From contig NZ_JAFIDJ010000001.1 of the NCBI RefSeq assembly GCF_017051705.1, positions 868,001 to 932,000 of the forward strand: DNA of 64,000 bases, in the 5' to 3' direction. The stretch is from Algoriphagus lutimaris (GTDB lineage: Bacteria; Bacteroidota; Bacteroidia; Cytophagales; Cyclobacteriaceae). Shown one piece after another: positions 18,878 through 28,494 of this stretch. The notes below the pieces were generated by a model. The model did not search any database and was not told the origin of the DNA. It saw only the letters and a program-made list of their open reading frames with translations. Position numbers and translations under genes: made by a program. Position 1 is the stretch's first letter; every line of letters starts with the position of its first letter.

Positions 18878-20176
18878 TTAAGGAAGATTTTCCCAATTGA
18901 TTTGAGGGCTATTGTCCTTTTTAGCTCTTTGGTGCATACTATTTAACTCGATACTCTGATCAAAAAAACCTCCATTTTGTAAATAGAAATCTCCGCTGAT
19001 TTCACCACCTGCAAAATCCTTCCTGTAGCCTCTTTTTGCAATATCATCTCCTGTGAATTTTGCTTCAGTGAGCTCAATCCACTCACCTTTGTCATTCCTT
19101 GCCCATTGATTGGAATAGTGAGCCGAACGTTGAATATTTCCAGATTCAGGGATAAAGTTCTCCAAAAAGGAGTGAGGCCTTTTATACCAGGTATCTGTTT
19201 TCGGTCTTAAAAAGCTTGCAATTAGTACCCAATTACCTACTTCAGGGTCCATGAAATAAGCAGTATAAATCGTATTACCTTTTCCATCTGGTTCAACTGA
19301 ATTCAGAAATTTGTAGGTGTCGCCGGCTTTCCAAGGGTAAACTAAATAGCTTTGACCTCCAGAACCTTCGTTACCGAATTCACCCGTGTATACCCCATCT
19401 CCTTTTTTCAGGAGTAAGATTCTTTCCTCTTCAGGGATAGTAGTTGGGTCATCAGTTTGGAAAGGGCTCCAGACTGAAAATAAAATCCTCCTTTCATCAG
19501 GGCCGTTCACTTGGATTCCAAAATACCCTTCTCCAAACCCATTGGCCATAAAATAGGAACCAATAGGGTCTTGTCCCTCAGGAACAACCACTTCATTGTA
19601 AAACCATTTAAACTTCTGGCTATCGGGCAAGGAATAAGTTAGGTGAACAGAAGGTCCACGGCGGCCCCAATAAAAGCGGTTGTTTTCATTGTCTTTGACG
19701 AATTCCAACATGAGATCCTCCTTGGAAGCAAGGATTAAATTCTTGATGTTGGCAAAGTGTTCCCCGGATTTTGTCAATCCATTCAATCGGAACTGATTAT
19801 ATCCTTCTTTGAGTTGAAACTTTCCTACCTCCATAGAACCAGATTGTCCTGCTTCTAATCTTACTTGGTGGCTTTGATCTAATGAAATAGATAATTCTGA
19901 ATTGGATTCTTGAGGAAGCAGATCTAGGGCTAGAAAAATGGTTTGGTTCCGTTCCGACTTTACATAAATACTGAATTCTGATTGATCATCAATCCAAGTT
20001 TCAATTCCATTTTCTCCAATCTTTTCTTTGAAAGTTCCTGCTGTTTGGTAAGTATTTCCTCCTAATGGTATATGGAGATTATGTTCAAATGAAACAGAAG
20101 AATCCTCTTCGTTTAAAGTGCAGGCAAACGTGATCTGGAGAGCGATAAGCAGGATTAAAAAGCAATAAAACTTCAT
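18878..20176 (-). CDS. DUF5077 + DUF3472 lipoprotein
   Basis: A 432-residue exported lipoprotein (lipobox TFAC, Cys19). Residues ~35-140 match the carbohydrate-binding-like DUF5077 (IPLGGNTYQTAGTF...). Residues ~165-345 match DUF3472 (GPSVHLTYSLPD, NGFGEGYFGIQVNG, RILFSVWSPFQTDDP, WYLIASFLRP-like). The C-terminus has RSAHYSNQWARNDKGEW. These proteins are common in Bacteroidota polysaccharide loci, and their function is not established. The gene is convergent with the transglutaminase operon, 51 bases away. Confidence 0.82.
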   Translation of the reverse strand: MKFYCFLILLIALQITFACTLNEEDSSVSFEHNLHIPLGGNTYQTAGTFKEKIGENGIETWIDDQSEFSIYVKSERNQTIFLALDLLPQESNSELSISLDQSHQVRLEAGQSGSMEVGKFQLKEGYNQFRLNGLTKSGEHFANIKNLILASKEDLMLEFVKDNENNRFYWGRRGPSVHLTYSLPDSQKFKWFYNEVVVPEGQDPIGSYFMANGFGEGYFGIQVNGPDERRILFSVWSPFQTDDPTTIPEEERILLLKKGDGVYTGEFGNEGSGGQSYLVYPWKAGDTYKFLNSVEPDGKGNTIYTAYFMDPEVGNWVLIASFLRPKTDTWYKRPHSFLENFIPESGNIQRSAHYSNQWARNDKGEWIELTEAKFTGDDIAKRGYRKDFAGGEISGDFYLQNGGFFDQSIELNSMHQRAKKDNSPQINWENLP

Positions 20177-20292
20177 GCGTTAGGAGGTTTTGATGCCAAA
20201 TATATCATCAAAGGCAGCAAAATGAGTGGTTTTTGTGATGAAGTTATCAATTGGAAAGCTGGAACTGTTTTGAAATAAGCGTTTTAAAGGCT

Positions 20293-20769
20293 CTAAAAAG
20301 TCCAACCTAAACCAAAATAAATGGACTCAGGTAATCCTACTCCTGTTCTGAGCATAAAGTGTTTTCCTGGTTTTTGAAGTCGATATCCGGTGGAAAAGGA
20401 GACGATTGGAATCTCCGAATCCACTTCTTTAAATCCGATGTTTGGACCTGCACTGATTTCAAAATGGTTGGCCTTTTTACCTGTAAATACGCCATATTGG
20501 AGGTACGTAAAATTTCCTTTCCCTCCCCATACTCCATAAGCACCAATTCCAAACCTTAGATAGGTAGCCGTAATCCATTTACCCTGAGGTAAGGAAATAA
20601 TCCGTTCGTAATTAGACGTGGCTGCAGCATATAAACCCGCAAATCCCAAACTCCCTTGAAGGGCATTCTTATAGAATTCTGGTCGATTATCTATCGTTTG
20701 TGCCATTGTTTCAACTGAAGCATAGTTAAAGCATAAAAAGAATAGAATGATATAGAAGTAAAATTTCAT
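20293..20769 (-). CDS. Small outer-membrane beta-barrel-like protein, unknown
   Basis: 158 residues from the ATG that opens a signal peptide (MKFYFYIILFFLCFNYA, cleavage after MAQ). A longer in-frame start at 20808 would add 13 charged residues before it. The mature part alternates hydrophobic and polar residues in short strands (WITATYLRFGIGAYGVWGG, FEISAGPNIGFKE, IVSFSTGYRLQ) and ends in an aromatic residue (GLGWTF). This is the pattern of small outer-membrane barrels. No named family is recognised. The 240 bases upstream hold nothing identifiable. Confidence 0.6.
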   Translation of the reverse strand: MKFYFYIILFFLCFNYASVETMAQTIDNRPEFYKNALQGSLGFAGLYAAATSNYERIISLPQGKWITATYLRFGIGAYGVWGGKGNFTYLQYGVFTGKKANHFEISAGPNIGFKEVDSEIPIVSFSTGYRLQKPGKHFMLRTGVGLPESIYFGLGWTF

Positions 20770-21048
20770 TTGGATAGGTTTTGGGTGGTAAAAACTATTC
20801 TTCTTCAATGGCGATATGTTTTTATGAAAATTACATTAAATGTGCTACATCTAGACTAAAATCATCTAAATTATTTCTGGCTTGTTCTTTATACTTTTTT
20901 TGATTTCCATTCATCAAAAAATGATAGAAAGAAACTCCTTCAAAGTGAATTGCCTTTCTGGTTTGGATGTATTAGTATAAATTAAGTGATTAAGATTTGG
21001 GCTTTAATTATTCTTATCTCAAATCAAATCACCACCTAATATTATTTT

Positions 21049-22707
21049 ATGAAGAAATTTTACCCTGCTATTAACCTCCTTCTTTGTCTAGGACTTATTT
21101 TAAGTTGTAAATCCAACGAATATGGGTTTACCAATAAGGACATAAAAAGTAGTCAAAAGCTGATTGGTTTGAATTTTGAAAAGCCTGCAATAAAAACCAT
21201 GAGCGGGTATTTAGGAAGGAATAAGTCAGGGTATGATAGTTTGAGAAGCTATGAAATTTCCAATGAAACCTTTCCTGCAATAACTTTTGATCCACATCCC
21301 TTAGGCTTTGTTTTTCCAGAGAAAGTTGAAAATCCTGAATTCATTATTCCTGAACAGTTAGAAGTACCCGACAACTTTGAAGAGCTTGCCTTTTACACCA
21401 TACCCCAGCTTGCCTCATTGATCAAGAACAAGAAAGTGACCTCAGAGGAGCTTACCCGTCTTTTTATTGATAGAATCAAACGCTTTGATGATCAGTTGGA
21501 ATCGGTAATTACGCTTACTGAGGATTTGGCAATGAAACAGGCCAAACAAGCAGACAAAGAACTAGCTGCCGGTAACTACAGAGGGATTCTACATGGAATC
21601 CCTTATGGCGTAAAAGACCTGATGGCAGTAGAAGGATATCCCACCACTTGGGGGGCAGCACCTTACAAAGATCAAATGATTGATTATACCGCTACAGTGG
21701 TTAAAAAATTGGAAGACCAAGGAGCAGTCTTAGTAGCCAAATTAGTTTCCGGTTCCCTTGCGAGAGGGGATGTATGGTTTGGAGGGAAAACCAAAAATCC
21801 TTGGGATACTACTCAGGGAGCTAGTGGTTCATCGGCAGGATCTGGATCTGCAACTTCTGCAGGTTTAGTCGCTTTTGCTTTGGGAACAGAAACGTTAGGC
21901 TCAATAACATCTCCGGCTACCAGAAATGGGGTTACCGGATTACGTCCAACTTATGGAAGAGTCAGTAGGTCTGGAGTGATGAGTTTAAGTTGGTCTATGG
22001 ATAAAATTGGGCCTTTAGCAAGAACTGCAGAGGATTGCGAAATCATTTTCAGCGCGATTTATGGAAAAGATGACAAAGACCCAAGTACCAATGAGGTTCC
22101 ATTCAACCATGTTTCTAAAAGCCCAAAAGAGTTAAAAGTAGCCTATCTGAAGAAAGATTTGGACAAGGACACTACAGCGATGGGAGATAATCTCCGGGCT
22201 TCTTTGGAAATATTTAAAGGAATGGGGGTAGAACCTGATTCCATCGCTTTGCCGGAAAATTTTCCTTTTTCCAGTTTTGATATTATCCTAAGATCGGAGG
22301 CGGGAGCTTTTTTTGATGAGTTGATTCGATCAGGAGAAGTGGATTTGATGGTAGAACAGCATGGGGGCTCCAGAGCCAATTCCTTGAGACAGTCCCGGTT
22401 TATCCCTGCAGTGGAATATCTTCAGGCTAATCGTCAGCGAAGGCAATTGATTGAAGATGTTAATCAGTTGTTCAAACAATACGATGTCATCATTGCTCCA
22501 AGCTTCAGTGGTAGGCAGTTGCAGATTACCAATCTTACCGGGCATCCAGTAATTTCAGTCCCTAATGGATTTGATAAAAAAGAACGGCCAACCAGTTTTA
22601 CGTTAATTGGTAATTTATACGATGAAGGTAGTATCCTGGCATTGGCCAAGGCTTTTCAGGGTGCAACTGATTTCGAAGAAAAACATCCTCCAAAATTTAT
22701 TGATTAG
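21049..22707 (+). CDS. Amidase-signature family amidase, lipoprotein
   Basis: A 552-residue enzyme of the amidase signature family, which hydrolyses C-N amide bonds. The Ser-cisSer-Lys triad is visible: Lys189 (YGVKDLMAVEG), the cis-Ser in GASGSSAGSGS near 261-262, and nucleophile Ser285 (GTETLGSITSPA). A lipobox (LILSC, Cys20) anchors it in the envelope, unlike the cytosolic GatA subunit, and ~100 extra residues precede the amidase fold. The natural substrate is unknown. An interrupted small gene follows 24 bases downstream. Confidence 0.88.
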   Translation: MKKFYPAINLLLCLGLILSCKSNEYGFTNKDIKSSQKLIGLNFEKPAIKTMSGYLGRNKSGYDSLRSYEISNETFPAITFDPHPLGFVFPEKVENPEFIIPEQLEVPDNFEELAFYTIPQLASLIKNKKVTSEELTRLFIDRIKRFDDQLESVITLTEDLAMKQAKQADKELAAGNYRGILHGIPYGVKDLMAVEGYPTTWGAAPYKDQMIDYTATVVKKLEDQGAVLVAKLVSGSLARGDVWFGGKTKNPWDTTQGASGSSAGSGSATSAGLVAFALGTETLGSITSPATRNGVTGLRPTYGRVSRSGVMSLSWSMDKIGPLARTAEDCEIIFSAIYGKDDKDPSTNEVPFNHVSKSPKELKVAYLKKDLDKDTTAMGDNLRASLEIFKGMGVEPDSIALPENFPFSSFDIILRSEAGAFFDELIRSGEVDLMVEQHGGSRANSLRQSRFIPAVEYLQANRQRRQLIEDVNQLFKQYDVIIAPSFSGRQLQITNLTGHPVISVPNGFDKKERPTSFTLIGNLYDEGSILALAKAFQGATDFEEKHPPKFID

Positions 22708-22731
22708 TAGGATTGATAACCAAATTAAAAG

Positions 22732-23127
22732 ATGTCTTAAAAAGAAGGTTTAAATAGGCCTATTCGCGCAACAGGAATACTGGAATTCTTAAAAGAGTTA
22801 ATTTATCAAATTCCTGAATTTTCAGTCGAGCAGGAGATAGAATTAAGAATTAATTGCACCTATATTTTTTCCTCTATCCCTAATCTTAAACCTGTAAAAA
22901 TTCCAAGTTTATTGGCCCCAAACCTTACTTTTTATCCTCAAAAAGAAATTTTAAAAGAGCAGCTGAATAAATTGGCTTTGGATATTAAATTCCATCTCAG
23001 CGAGTGGCTTTCAGAACATTTTAAAAAGAATGAAATAGGAGAGTTTCAGTTTGAAGTAATAGTGCTATCCAGGCAAAAAAAACCGGAGGAAAATAGAAAA
23101 TATGTTGGCATTTATCCCCTTTTGTAG
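22732..23127 (+). pseudogene. Small gene broken by TAA at its third codon
   Basis: ATG TCT TAA at 22732-22740 is followed in the same frame by 128 sense codons up to TAG at 23125-23127. Downstream of the stop the frame reads like a real protein (ILEFLKELIYQIPEF, SEWLSEHFKKNEIGEFQFEV), and no other in-frame ATG or GTG occurs. The first usable start would be TTG 22912, which removes nearly half. A CAA-to-TAA change would explain it. The product is not recognised. The methyltransferase gene starts 31 bases downstream. Alternatives are a non-canonical start (ATT/CTG near 22762-22780) or a sequencing error. Confidence 0.5.
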
Positions 23128-23158
23128 TGGGAAGTCTCTCACTGGAACCCTTTGATTA

Positions 23159-23734
23159 ATGGAGTTAGCGCATATTTCAGATGAAGAATTTGATTCTCAT
23201 TACCCTCTTAAAATTCGAAAGGTTTCAGGTACCCAATGGACGCCAATTTCGGTAGTAAAAAAAGCAATAGCTTATTTAGGAGTAGATGAGCAATCTATTT
23301 TAGATATTGGTTCAGGTGCAGGCAAATTCTGTTTAATTGCAGGAGCTCTAGTCAATTCCAAAATAATAGGGATTGAGAAGAAAGAAAGCTTGGTCAAGTT
23401 GTCCCAAAAACTTATGGTTGAATTCGGTCTTAAAAATGTCAGTTTTATCCATGGAGATATTAAGGAACTTGACTTTTCCCAATTTGATCATTTTTACTTT
23501 TTTAACGCCTTTGAAGAGAATGTAAACCTGAATGATCGTCTAGATAGAGACTTAACGATTGATCCGGAATACCATCAAATCATGATTGACTGGCTTAATC
23601 AGAAGTTTGATGAAGCACCAAAAGGAACGAAAATTGTAACCTATTGTGGGGATTGTCGAGAAATCCCAGATAGCTATAGTTTAGTTAAATCCAGTAATCG
23701 TGGGAAACTTAGATTTTGGGTTAAAAGAGATTGA
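23159..23734 (+). CDS. Class I SAM-dependent methyltransferase
   Basis: A 191-residue protein with the class I methyltransferase core. Motif I, ILDIGSGAGKFCLIAG (residues ~46-61), binds S-adenosylmethionine, and the acidic end of strand 2 is VNSKIIGIEKKE. FIHGDIKELDFSQFDHFYFFNAFEEN covers motifs II and III (post I). The substrate is unknown. The preceding broken gene is close enough to have shared a transcript. Confidence 0.8.
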   Translation: MELAHISDEEFDSHYPLKIRKVSGTQWTPISVVKKAIAYLGVDEQSILDIGSGAGKFCLIAGALVNSKIIGIEKKESLVKLSQKLMVEFGLKNVSFIHGDIKELDFSQFDHFYFFNAFEENVNLNDRLDRDLTIDPEYHQIMIDWLNQKFDEAPKGTKIVTYCGDCREIPDSYSLVKSSNRGKLRFWVKRD

Positions 23735-23779
23735 TTTAGGATTCCAAACCTTTTTATCAAAACACTTGTATTAACTTTT

Positions 23780-24871
23780 ATGAGAGTCCTGACATTATTT
23801 TTTCCATTGTTATTGCTGTTCAGTAGTATTTCATTTGGGCAGGACGTGGTGTTTGAACTCAATTCAAATGGAGAGTATTTCTCTACTAGTGAATACCAAT
23901 ACATTGAGGTGATTGACCGAAGAAAAAACAAGTCAGGCATCGGGGTGATGTTTGATTCAAATGGAAGGAAACATGTCGTCAAACTCAAAGGGTCCTTAGA
24001 AAAGGAAGCATTGGATTTATTTCAAGAAAAGGTAAAAACAACTTCTAATACCTTTCATAGAATTCAAGTTCATATCATGGAATTGGAACTGAATGAGAAA
24101 CTCAATACGGCTACCAAACTTTATGAGGGTGGAGTTCATATGAAGCTAAGCTATTTCCTCATTGGAAAAGCTGATCCAATTCCTTTAGTTGACTATACTG
24201 GAAGTTTGAATTATAGAAGAACTCCCAATCGTGGAGATCAAGTAAGGTATGTTGTGAATGGTATTTTCCATAAATCTCTTGAGTTTTTTGATTCCTGGGA
24301 AAAGGCACAAAACCTTGGAAACCCAAGTTTGGCAAAAAAAGTAAGACTTAAAATCACAGATCAACTGAGAGATAGTACAAAGGATACGGTGTTTTATCAT
24401 CCAGATCGACCTTTAAATTGGGGTGATTTTAGAGATTCGCCTCAGCCTAGTAGTAATTTCAATGCCACCATTTTTTCGAGCTTTTCCATGGCAGGAACAT
24501 CCGTGATGGATAATGGTACCATCGTGCAGGAACTGGATTTTAAAGTTTATATGCTTCCTAAGCAATCTTGGGTCAAGCATGCAAGTGATTATGGAATAAT
24601 GCATGAGCAACTCCATTTTGATGTGGTGCGGATCACTGTAGATCGTTTAATCCATCGTTTACAAAGTTTAGAGCTAGATCCCGAGTTCTTTCAGGCTACT
24701 TTAAATACAGAATATTTGGATGCAATGCGGGAGCTTTCAAAAATTCAAGAACTGTACGATGGGCAAACACGACATGGTCTGGATAAAATAAAGCAGGCGG
24801 AATGGAAAGTAAGAATAAAGAAAGCTTTAGCTGGTGATTGGGAGGAAATTGAACAGTATTTAAATCAATAA
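23780..24871 (+). CDS. DUF922-type secreted Zn-protease-like protein
   Basis: A 363-residue secreted protein with a signal peptide (LTLFFPLLLLFSSISFGQ, cleavage near 21). The C-terminal half contains HEQLHFD at residues 275-281, an HExxHFD zinc motif, inside the sequence around 'LNWGDFRDSPQPSSNFNATIFSSFSMAG'. Both agree with the DUF922 family of putative Zn-dependent secreted proteases. The N-terminal ~200 residues are not recognised. Activity is predicted from the motif only. The 227-base gap downstream shows nothing identifiable. Confidence 0.72.
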   Translation: MRVLTLFFPLLLLFSSISFGQDVVFELNSNGEYFSTSEYQYIEVIDRRKNKSGIGVMFDSNGRKHVVKLKGSLEKEALDLFQEKVKTTSNTFHRIQVHIMELELNEKLNTATKLYEGGVHMKLSYFLIGKADPIPLVDYTGSLNYRRTPNRGDQVRYVVNGIFHKSLEFFDSWEKAQNLGNPSLAKKVRLKITDQLRDSTKDTVFYHPDRPLNWGDFRDSPQPSSNFNATIFSSFSMAGTSVMDNGTIVQELDFKVYMLPKQSWVKHASDYGIMHEQLHFDVVRITVDRLIHRLQSLELDPEFFQATLNTEYLDAMRELSKIQELYDGQTRHGLDKIKQAEWKVRIKKALAGDWEEIEQYLNQ

Positions 24872-25098
24872 ATCCTTACATCAATTTTCCAATTTCATAG
24901 CTAATAGTGAGTGGTTTTAAGAAATAAAATAATACCTGACCGTTTAGCTAGTTATAAAACCAAACAGGCAAAAAACTCGAAACTCAACTAAATTATGGTG
25001 ATATTACTAGAGGGAATTTAATCTAATTCTTTGAAAAGGAGTAAGAAAGGATTTTAAATCGGTTTTTTAACATACACCCAACTATAAGACAAAATAGT

Positions 25099-26841
25099 AT
25101 GAGTTTACAAATCAAATCAACTGCGGATGCCTATGACGTGATTATTGTGGGGTCTGGAGCAGGAGGTGGAATGGCCTCCAAAATTTTATCAGAAGCCGGG
25201 CTTACTGTAGCCGTGGTTGAGGCAGGAGGGGACTTTGATCCTGCTAAAGAAGAAGATAGAACCCAATTGCGTCCCCCTTGGGAATCTCCGAGAAGAGGTG
25301 CAGGAACGCGCATTAGGCCTTTTGGGGATTTTGATGCCGCTATAGGTGGATGGGATATGGAAGGAGAGCCCTACACTAGAAAAAACGGAACTCAATTTGA
25401 CTGGTTCCGGTCTAGAATGGTGGGGGGAAGAACCAATCATTGGGGAAGGATCTCTCTTCGATTTGGCCCCAATGATTTTAAAAGAGCAAGTATTGACGGA
25501 CTGGGGGATGATTGGCCGATCGGTTATGATGATTTGAAGCCCTATTACGATAAGGTAGACCAGTTGATAGGCGTATTTGGTTCAAAGGAGGGTATTTATA
25601 ATGAACCGGATGGTTTTTTTCTTCCTCCACCCAAGCCCAGGTTGCACGAATTATTTATCAAAAGAGGAACTGATAAGGCCAATATTCCAATGATCCCTGG
25701 TCGGCTTTCAATGCTGACCCGTCCGATCAATAATGAGCGGGGAGTTTGTTTTTTCTGTCGTCAGTGTAACCGTGCCTGTCAGGTTTACGCGGATTTCTCG
25801 GCTGGAACCTGTCTAGTCCATCCAGCTATGAAAAAAGGAAAGGTGGATTTGTATACCCATTCCATGGTTCGAAAAGTTACCACCAATGAGGAAGGAAAAG
25901 CCACCGGGGTTTCTTTTGTGAGCAAACAGGACATGAAAGAATACAAATTGAGATCCAGAGTAGTGGTCTTGGGAGCATCTGCTTGTGAGTCCGCTAGAAT
26001 TATGATGAATTCCAAATCCAAGACCTTTCCAAATGGAATTGGAGGTGACTCGGGGGTTTTGGGAAGATACTTGCATGATTCTACCGGGGCCAGTAGGTCA
26101 GGGATTCTTCCTGCTCTATTCGGTAGAGATCGCTACAATGAAGATGGAGTTGGAGGAATGCATATGTATACTCCTTGGTGGTTGGATAACAAGAAACTGG
26201 ACTTTGCAAGGGGCTATCATATTGAATATGGGGGAGGAATGAGTCAACCTGGGTATGGAGAAGGATCTGGTATGGATTCTATGCGGAAATATTTGAAGGA
26301 TGAATTTGGGAATCCCAAAGAAGGCGGAGGATACGGAGAAGGTTTGAAAAAGGACGTAAGAGAGCTTTATGGGGCAAGAATAGGTATGGCTGGAAGAGGG
26401 GAGAGTGTGCCCCGATATGACAATTATTGTGAGATTGATCCAGATACCGTAGACAAATATGGTATCCCGGTACTTCGCTTTCATTACAATTGGACAGATC
26501 AGGAAATCAAGCAGGCCAAACATATGCAGGACACATTTGAAGAAATTCTGACGAATGCTGGGGCCATCCTATTGGGCAAGAAGCAAGGTCCCGAAACGCA
26601 ATATGGCCTGGCTGCTCCTGGAAGAATTATCCATGAGGTAGGAACGGTAAGAATGGGCAATGATCCTAAAACTTCTGTACTAAATTCCAATTGCCAATCC
26701 CATGACTGTGACAATCTATTTGTAGTAGATGCAGGACCTTTTGTTTCCCAAGCAGATAAAAACCCTACCTGGACAATTCTGGCCTTGAGCTGGAGAACTT
26801 CGGAATATATTATTGATCAGTTAAAAAAGAAAAATATCTAG
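25099..26841 (+). CDS. GMC-family FAD-dependent oxidoreductase with Cys-rich insert
   Basis: A 580-residue flavoprotein of the glucose-methanol-choline family. The FAD-binding Rossmann motif is DVIIVGSGAGGGMASKILSEAGL (residues 13-35) followed by AVVEAGG. The second GMC block is RMVGGRTNHWGRISLRF, and the C-terminal active-site region has GRIIHEVGTVRMG and LFVVDAGPFVSQADKNPTWTILAL. Cys217, 220, 223 and 227 form CxxCxxCxxxC, the spacing of a ferredoxin-like Fe-S motif, between the FAD and substrate domains. The partner gluconate-dehydrogenase subunit 3 follows 3 bases later, so the two probably form a periplasmic sugar or alcohol dehydrogenase. Confidence 0.9.
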   Translation: MSLQIKSTADAYDVIIVGSGAGGGMASKILSEAGLTVAVVEAGGDFDPAKEEDRTQLRPPWESPRRGAGTRIRPFGDFDAAIGGWDMEGEPYTRKNGTQFDWFRSRMVGGRTNHWGRISLRFGPNDFKRASIDGLGDDWPIGYDDLKPYYDKVDQLIGVFGSKEGIYNEPDGFFLPPPKPRLHELFIKRGTDKANIPMIPGRLSMLTRPINNERGVCFFCRQCNRACQVYADFSAGTCLVHPAMKKGKVDLYTHSMVRKVTTNEEGKATGVSFVSKQDMKEYKLRSRVVVLGASACESARIMMNSKSKTFPNGIGGDSGVLGRYLHDSTGASRSGILPALFGRDRYNEDGVGGMHMYTPWWLDNKKLDFARGYHIEYGGGMSQPGYGEGSGMDSMRKYLKDEFGNPKEGGGYGEGLKKDVRELYGARIGMAGRGESVPRYDNYCEIDPDTVDKYGIPVLRFHYNWTDQEIKQAKHMQDTFEEILTNAGAILLGKKQGPETQYGLAAPGRIIHEVGTVRMGNDPKTSVLNSNCQSHDCDNLFVVDAGPFVSQADKNPTWTILALSWRTSEYIIDQLKKKNI

Positions 26842-26844
26842 GCC

Positions 26845-27552
26845 ATGAATAGAAGAGAAAACTTAAAGCTACTTTTTACTGGCTCTATTGGTACTGGTCT
26901 TATATTAACTGGTTGCTCACCAGAAGAGCAGGCCATGCCTCAGGTGCATTTACTAGAGGGTGGAACCATTGGAGGAAGAACGGACGAAGAAATACAGAGG
27001 GATCAGGAATTGTTGTCGGAGACGTTTTTCACCGAGGATGAACGCAGGAAATTAAGCACATTAGTGGATATTATTCTTCCTAAAGATTCCGAATCTCCTT
27101 CCGCAACAGAAGTAGGGGTAGTGGACTTTATAGAGTTTATGATGAAGGACCAACCTGGTAACCAAACCAGAATGCGGGGAGGATTGATGTGGTTGGATTT
27201 TGAATCAGACGAAAAATTCGGAAAATCATTCAATGAACTCACCGATAGCCAAGTGCTGGAAATTGTAGAATTGGTAGCCTGGCCAGATAGGGCGTCAGAG
27301 GAATATCAAGGTGGAGTTAGGTGGTTTAACCTATTGAGAAACCTGACCTGTTCTGGCTATTTCTCTACGCAAGCAGGTTGGAATTATATTGGATACAAAG
27401 GAAATCAACCGAATGTCTGGGATGGGGTACCACAAGAGGTCATGGACAAGCATGGGTTCAAACTAGATGAAAAATATATACCTATTTACCTAAAACCTGA
27501 AGAGCGTGGGATAGTTGCCCAATGGGATGAAGCCGGAAATTTGATAGGATAA
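26845..27552 (+). CDS. Gluconate 2-dehydrogenase subunit 3 family lipoprotein
   Basis: A 235-residue small subunit for the GMC oxidoreductase directly upstream. The N-terminus has a twin-arginine motif (NRRENLKLLF) and a lipobox (LILTGC, Cys25), so it is probably a Tat lipoprotein that carries its folded partner out of the cell, as known for gluconate dehydrogenase subunits. The body has FTEDERRKLSTLVDIILPKD and VVDFIEFMMKDQ, typical of the Gluconate_2-dh3 family, and ends with the aromatic-rich GYFSTQAGWNYIGYKGN. Confidence 0.88.
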   Translation: MNRRENLKLLFTGSIGTGLILTGCSPEEQAMPQVHLLEGGTIGGRTDEEIQRDQELLSETFFTEDERRKLSTLVDIILPKDSESPSATEVGVVDFIEFMMKDQPGNQTRMRGGLMWLDFESDEKFGKSFNELTDSQVLEIVELVAWPDRASEEYQGGVRWFNLLRNLTCSGYFSTQAGWNYIGYKGNQPNVWDGVPQEVMDKHGFKLDEKYIPIYLKPEERGIVAQWDEAGNLIG

Positions 27553-27576
27553 ATTCTATTTCAAATTTGGTTATTA

Positions 27577-27623
27577 AAAAACCTCCCAAACTATATGTTT
27601 CAAGTTTGGGAGGTTTTATTTTT
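27577..27623. terminator. Strong bidirectional terminator between convergent genes
   Basis: AAAACCTCCCAAACT pairs with AGTTTGGGAGGTTTTA with T-rich bases on the plus side and A-rich bases before the stem for the minus side. It serves the GMC operon and probably the convergent collagen-like lipoprotein gene. Confidence 0.85.
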
Positions 27624-27642
27624 AGGTGGAAGGAAAAGGAGG

Positions 27643-28347
27643 TTACATAGGAATATTGAAATACTTCATGGTTTCCTCATAATTGCTATAGTCCACTTCA
27701 GGGTTTAACCTTCCTCCTGGAATCACGCCTGGGATGATGACATAGCGGAATTGATTGTCACAAAGTGAAATTATTTGGTTATCAGGAGCAGGTCGAGTTC
27801 CCTTATGTAAAATATAAAGTCTTAATAAGCCAGTATCCATGGTATGGAATAAGTAATCCCAGGTACCTAAATCGTAAAACATATCAAATGGTAATGCAGT
27901 TATTTCATCTGGCATCCAGGAGTTTTGACAAAACTTCGCATAAACGAGTACTATCCCATTATTTACCACGCTGGAAGTAAAATTCGAGGATAGGATATTT
28001 ACATATCGTCCTGGTTTTGCTGGAGTCAAAAACGGATAAGTACCTGCCGGAATAAAGGTCCAATCAGTTTTCTTGACAGTTATCCAGTCTGAATAAATTA
28101 CTTGCGCTGGTGTACCTGGTTCTCCTTGAGGACCTTGTTCACCTTGAGGTCCTTGTTCACCCTGAGGACCTTGTTCACCTTGAGGTCCTTGCTGACCTGC
28201 CGCTCCAGTCGCTCCTTGCGGACCTATGGCCCCTGTTTCTCCAGTATCTCCTTTAATACCTTGGGGCCCCTCGGGTCCTTCGCAGGCACTAAAACATATT
28301 ACTATTAGAAGTAGGAATGAGAGAATTTTTGGTTGAATGTTTTTCAT
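27643..28347 (-). CDS. Collagen-like-repeat lipoprotein
   Basis: A 234-residue lipoprotein (lipobox CFSAC, Cys21) whose residues ~22-78 are an unbroken run of Gly-X-Y triplets, including four near-identical GPQGEQ units. The nucleotide repeat on the plus strand is visible at 28120-28200. A globular C-terminal domain (~155 residues) follows with [16 protein letters not shown] and [21 protein letters not shown]. Bacterial collagen-like proteins trimerise through the repeat and display the C-terminal domain at the surface. Similar Bacteroidota lipoproteins exist, with function unknown. Perfect repeats imply recent expansion and likely length variation. Confidence 0.8.
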   Translation of the reverse strand: MKNIQPKILSFLLLIVICFSACEGPEGPQGIKGDTGETGAIGPQGATGAAGQQGPQGEQGPQGEQGPQGEQGPQGEPGTPAQVIYSDWITVKKTDWTFIPAGTYPFLTPAKPGRYVNILSSNFTSSVVNNGIVLVYAKFCQNSWMPDEITALPFDMFYDLGTWDYLFHTMDTGLLRLYILHKGTRPAPDNQIISLCDNQFRYVIIPGVIPGGRLNPEVDYSNYEETMKYFNIPM

Positions 28348-28494
28348 AACTAAAATAAGGTTGTTGGTATGTTGTAAAATGTATTACCTCCAATCTAATT
28401 ATAAAAAATTGTATTTTATTAATATTCAAAAAGTTATATTAGTAATTATTATTTGACTTAAGGAGCCTCAAATAAAATATTCTCTCCTAATTCT

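Noticed and set aside
28102-28308. Plus-strand frame rich in Leu-Arg-Thr opposite the collagen repeats
   Set aside because: It is the reverse complement of the Gly-X-Y repeat and has no independent support.
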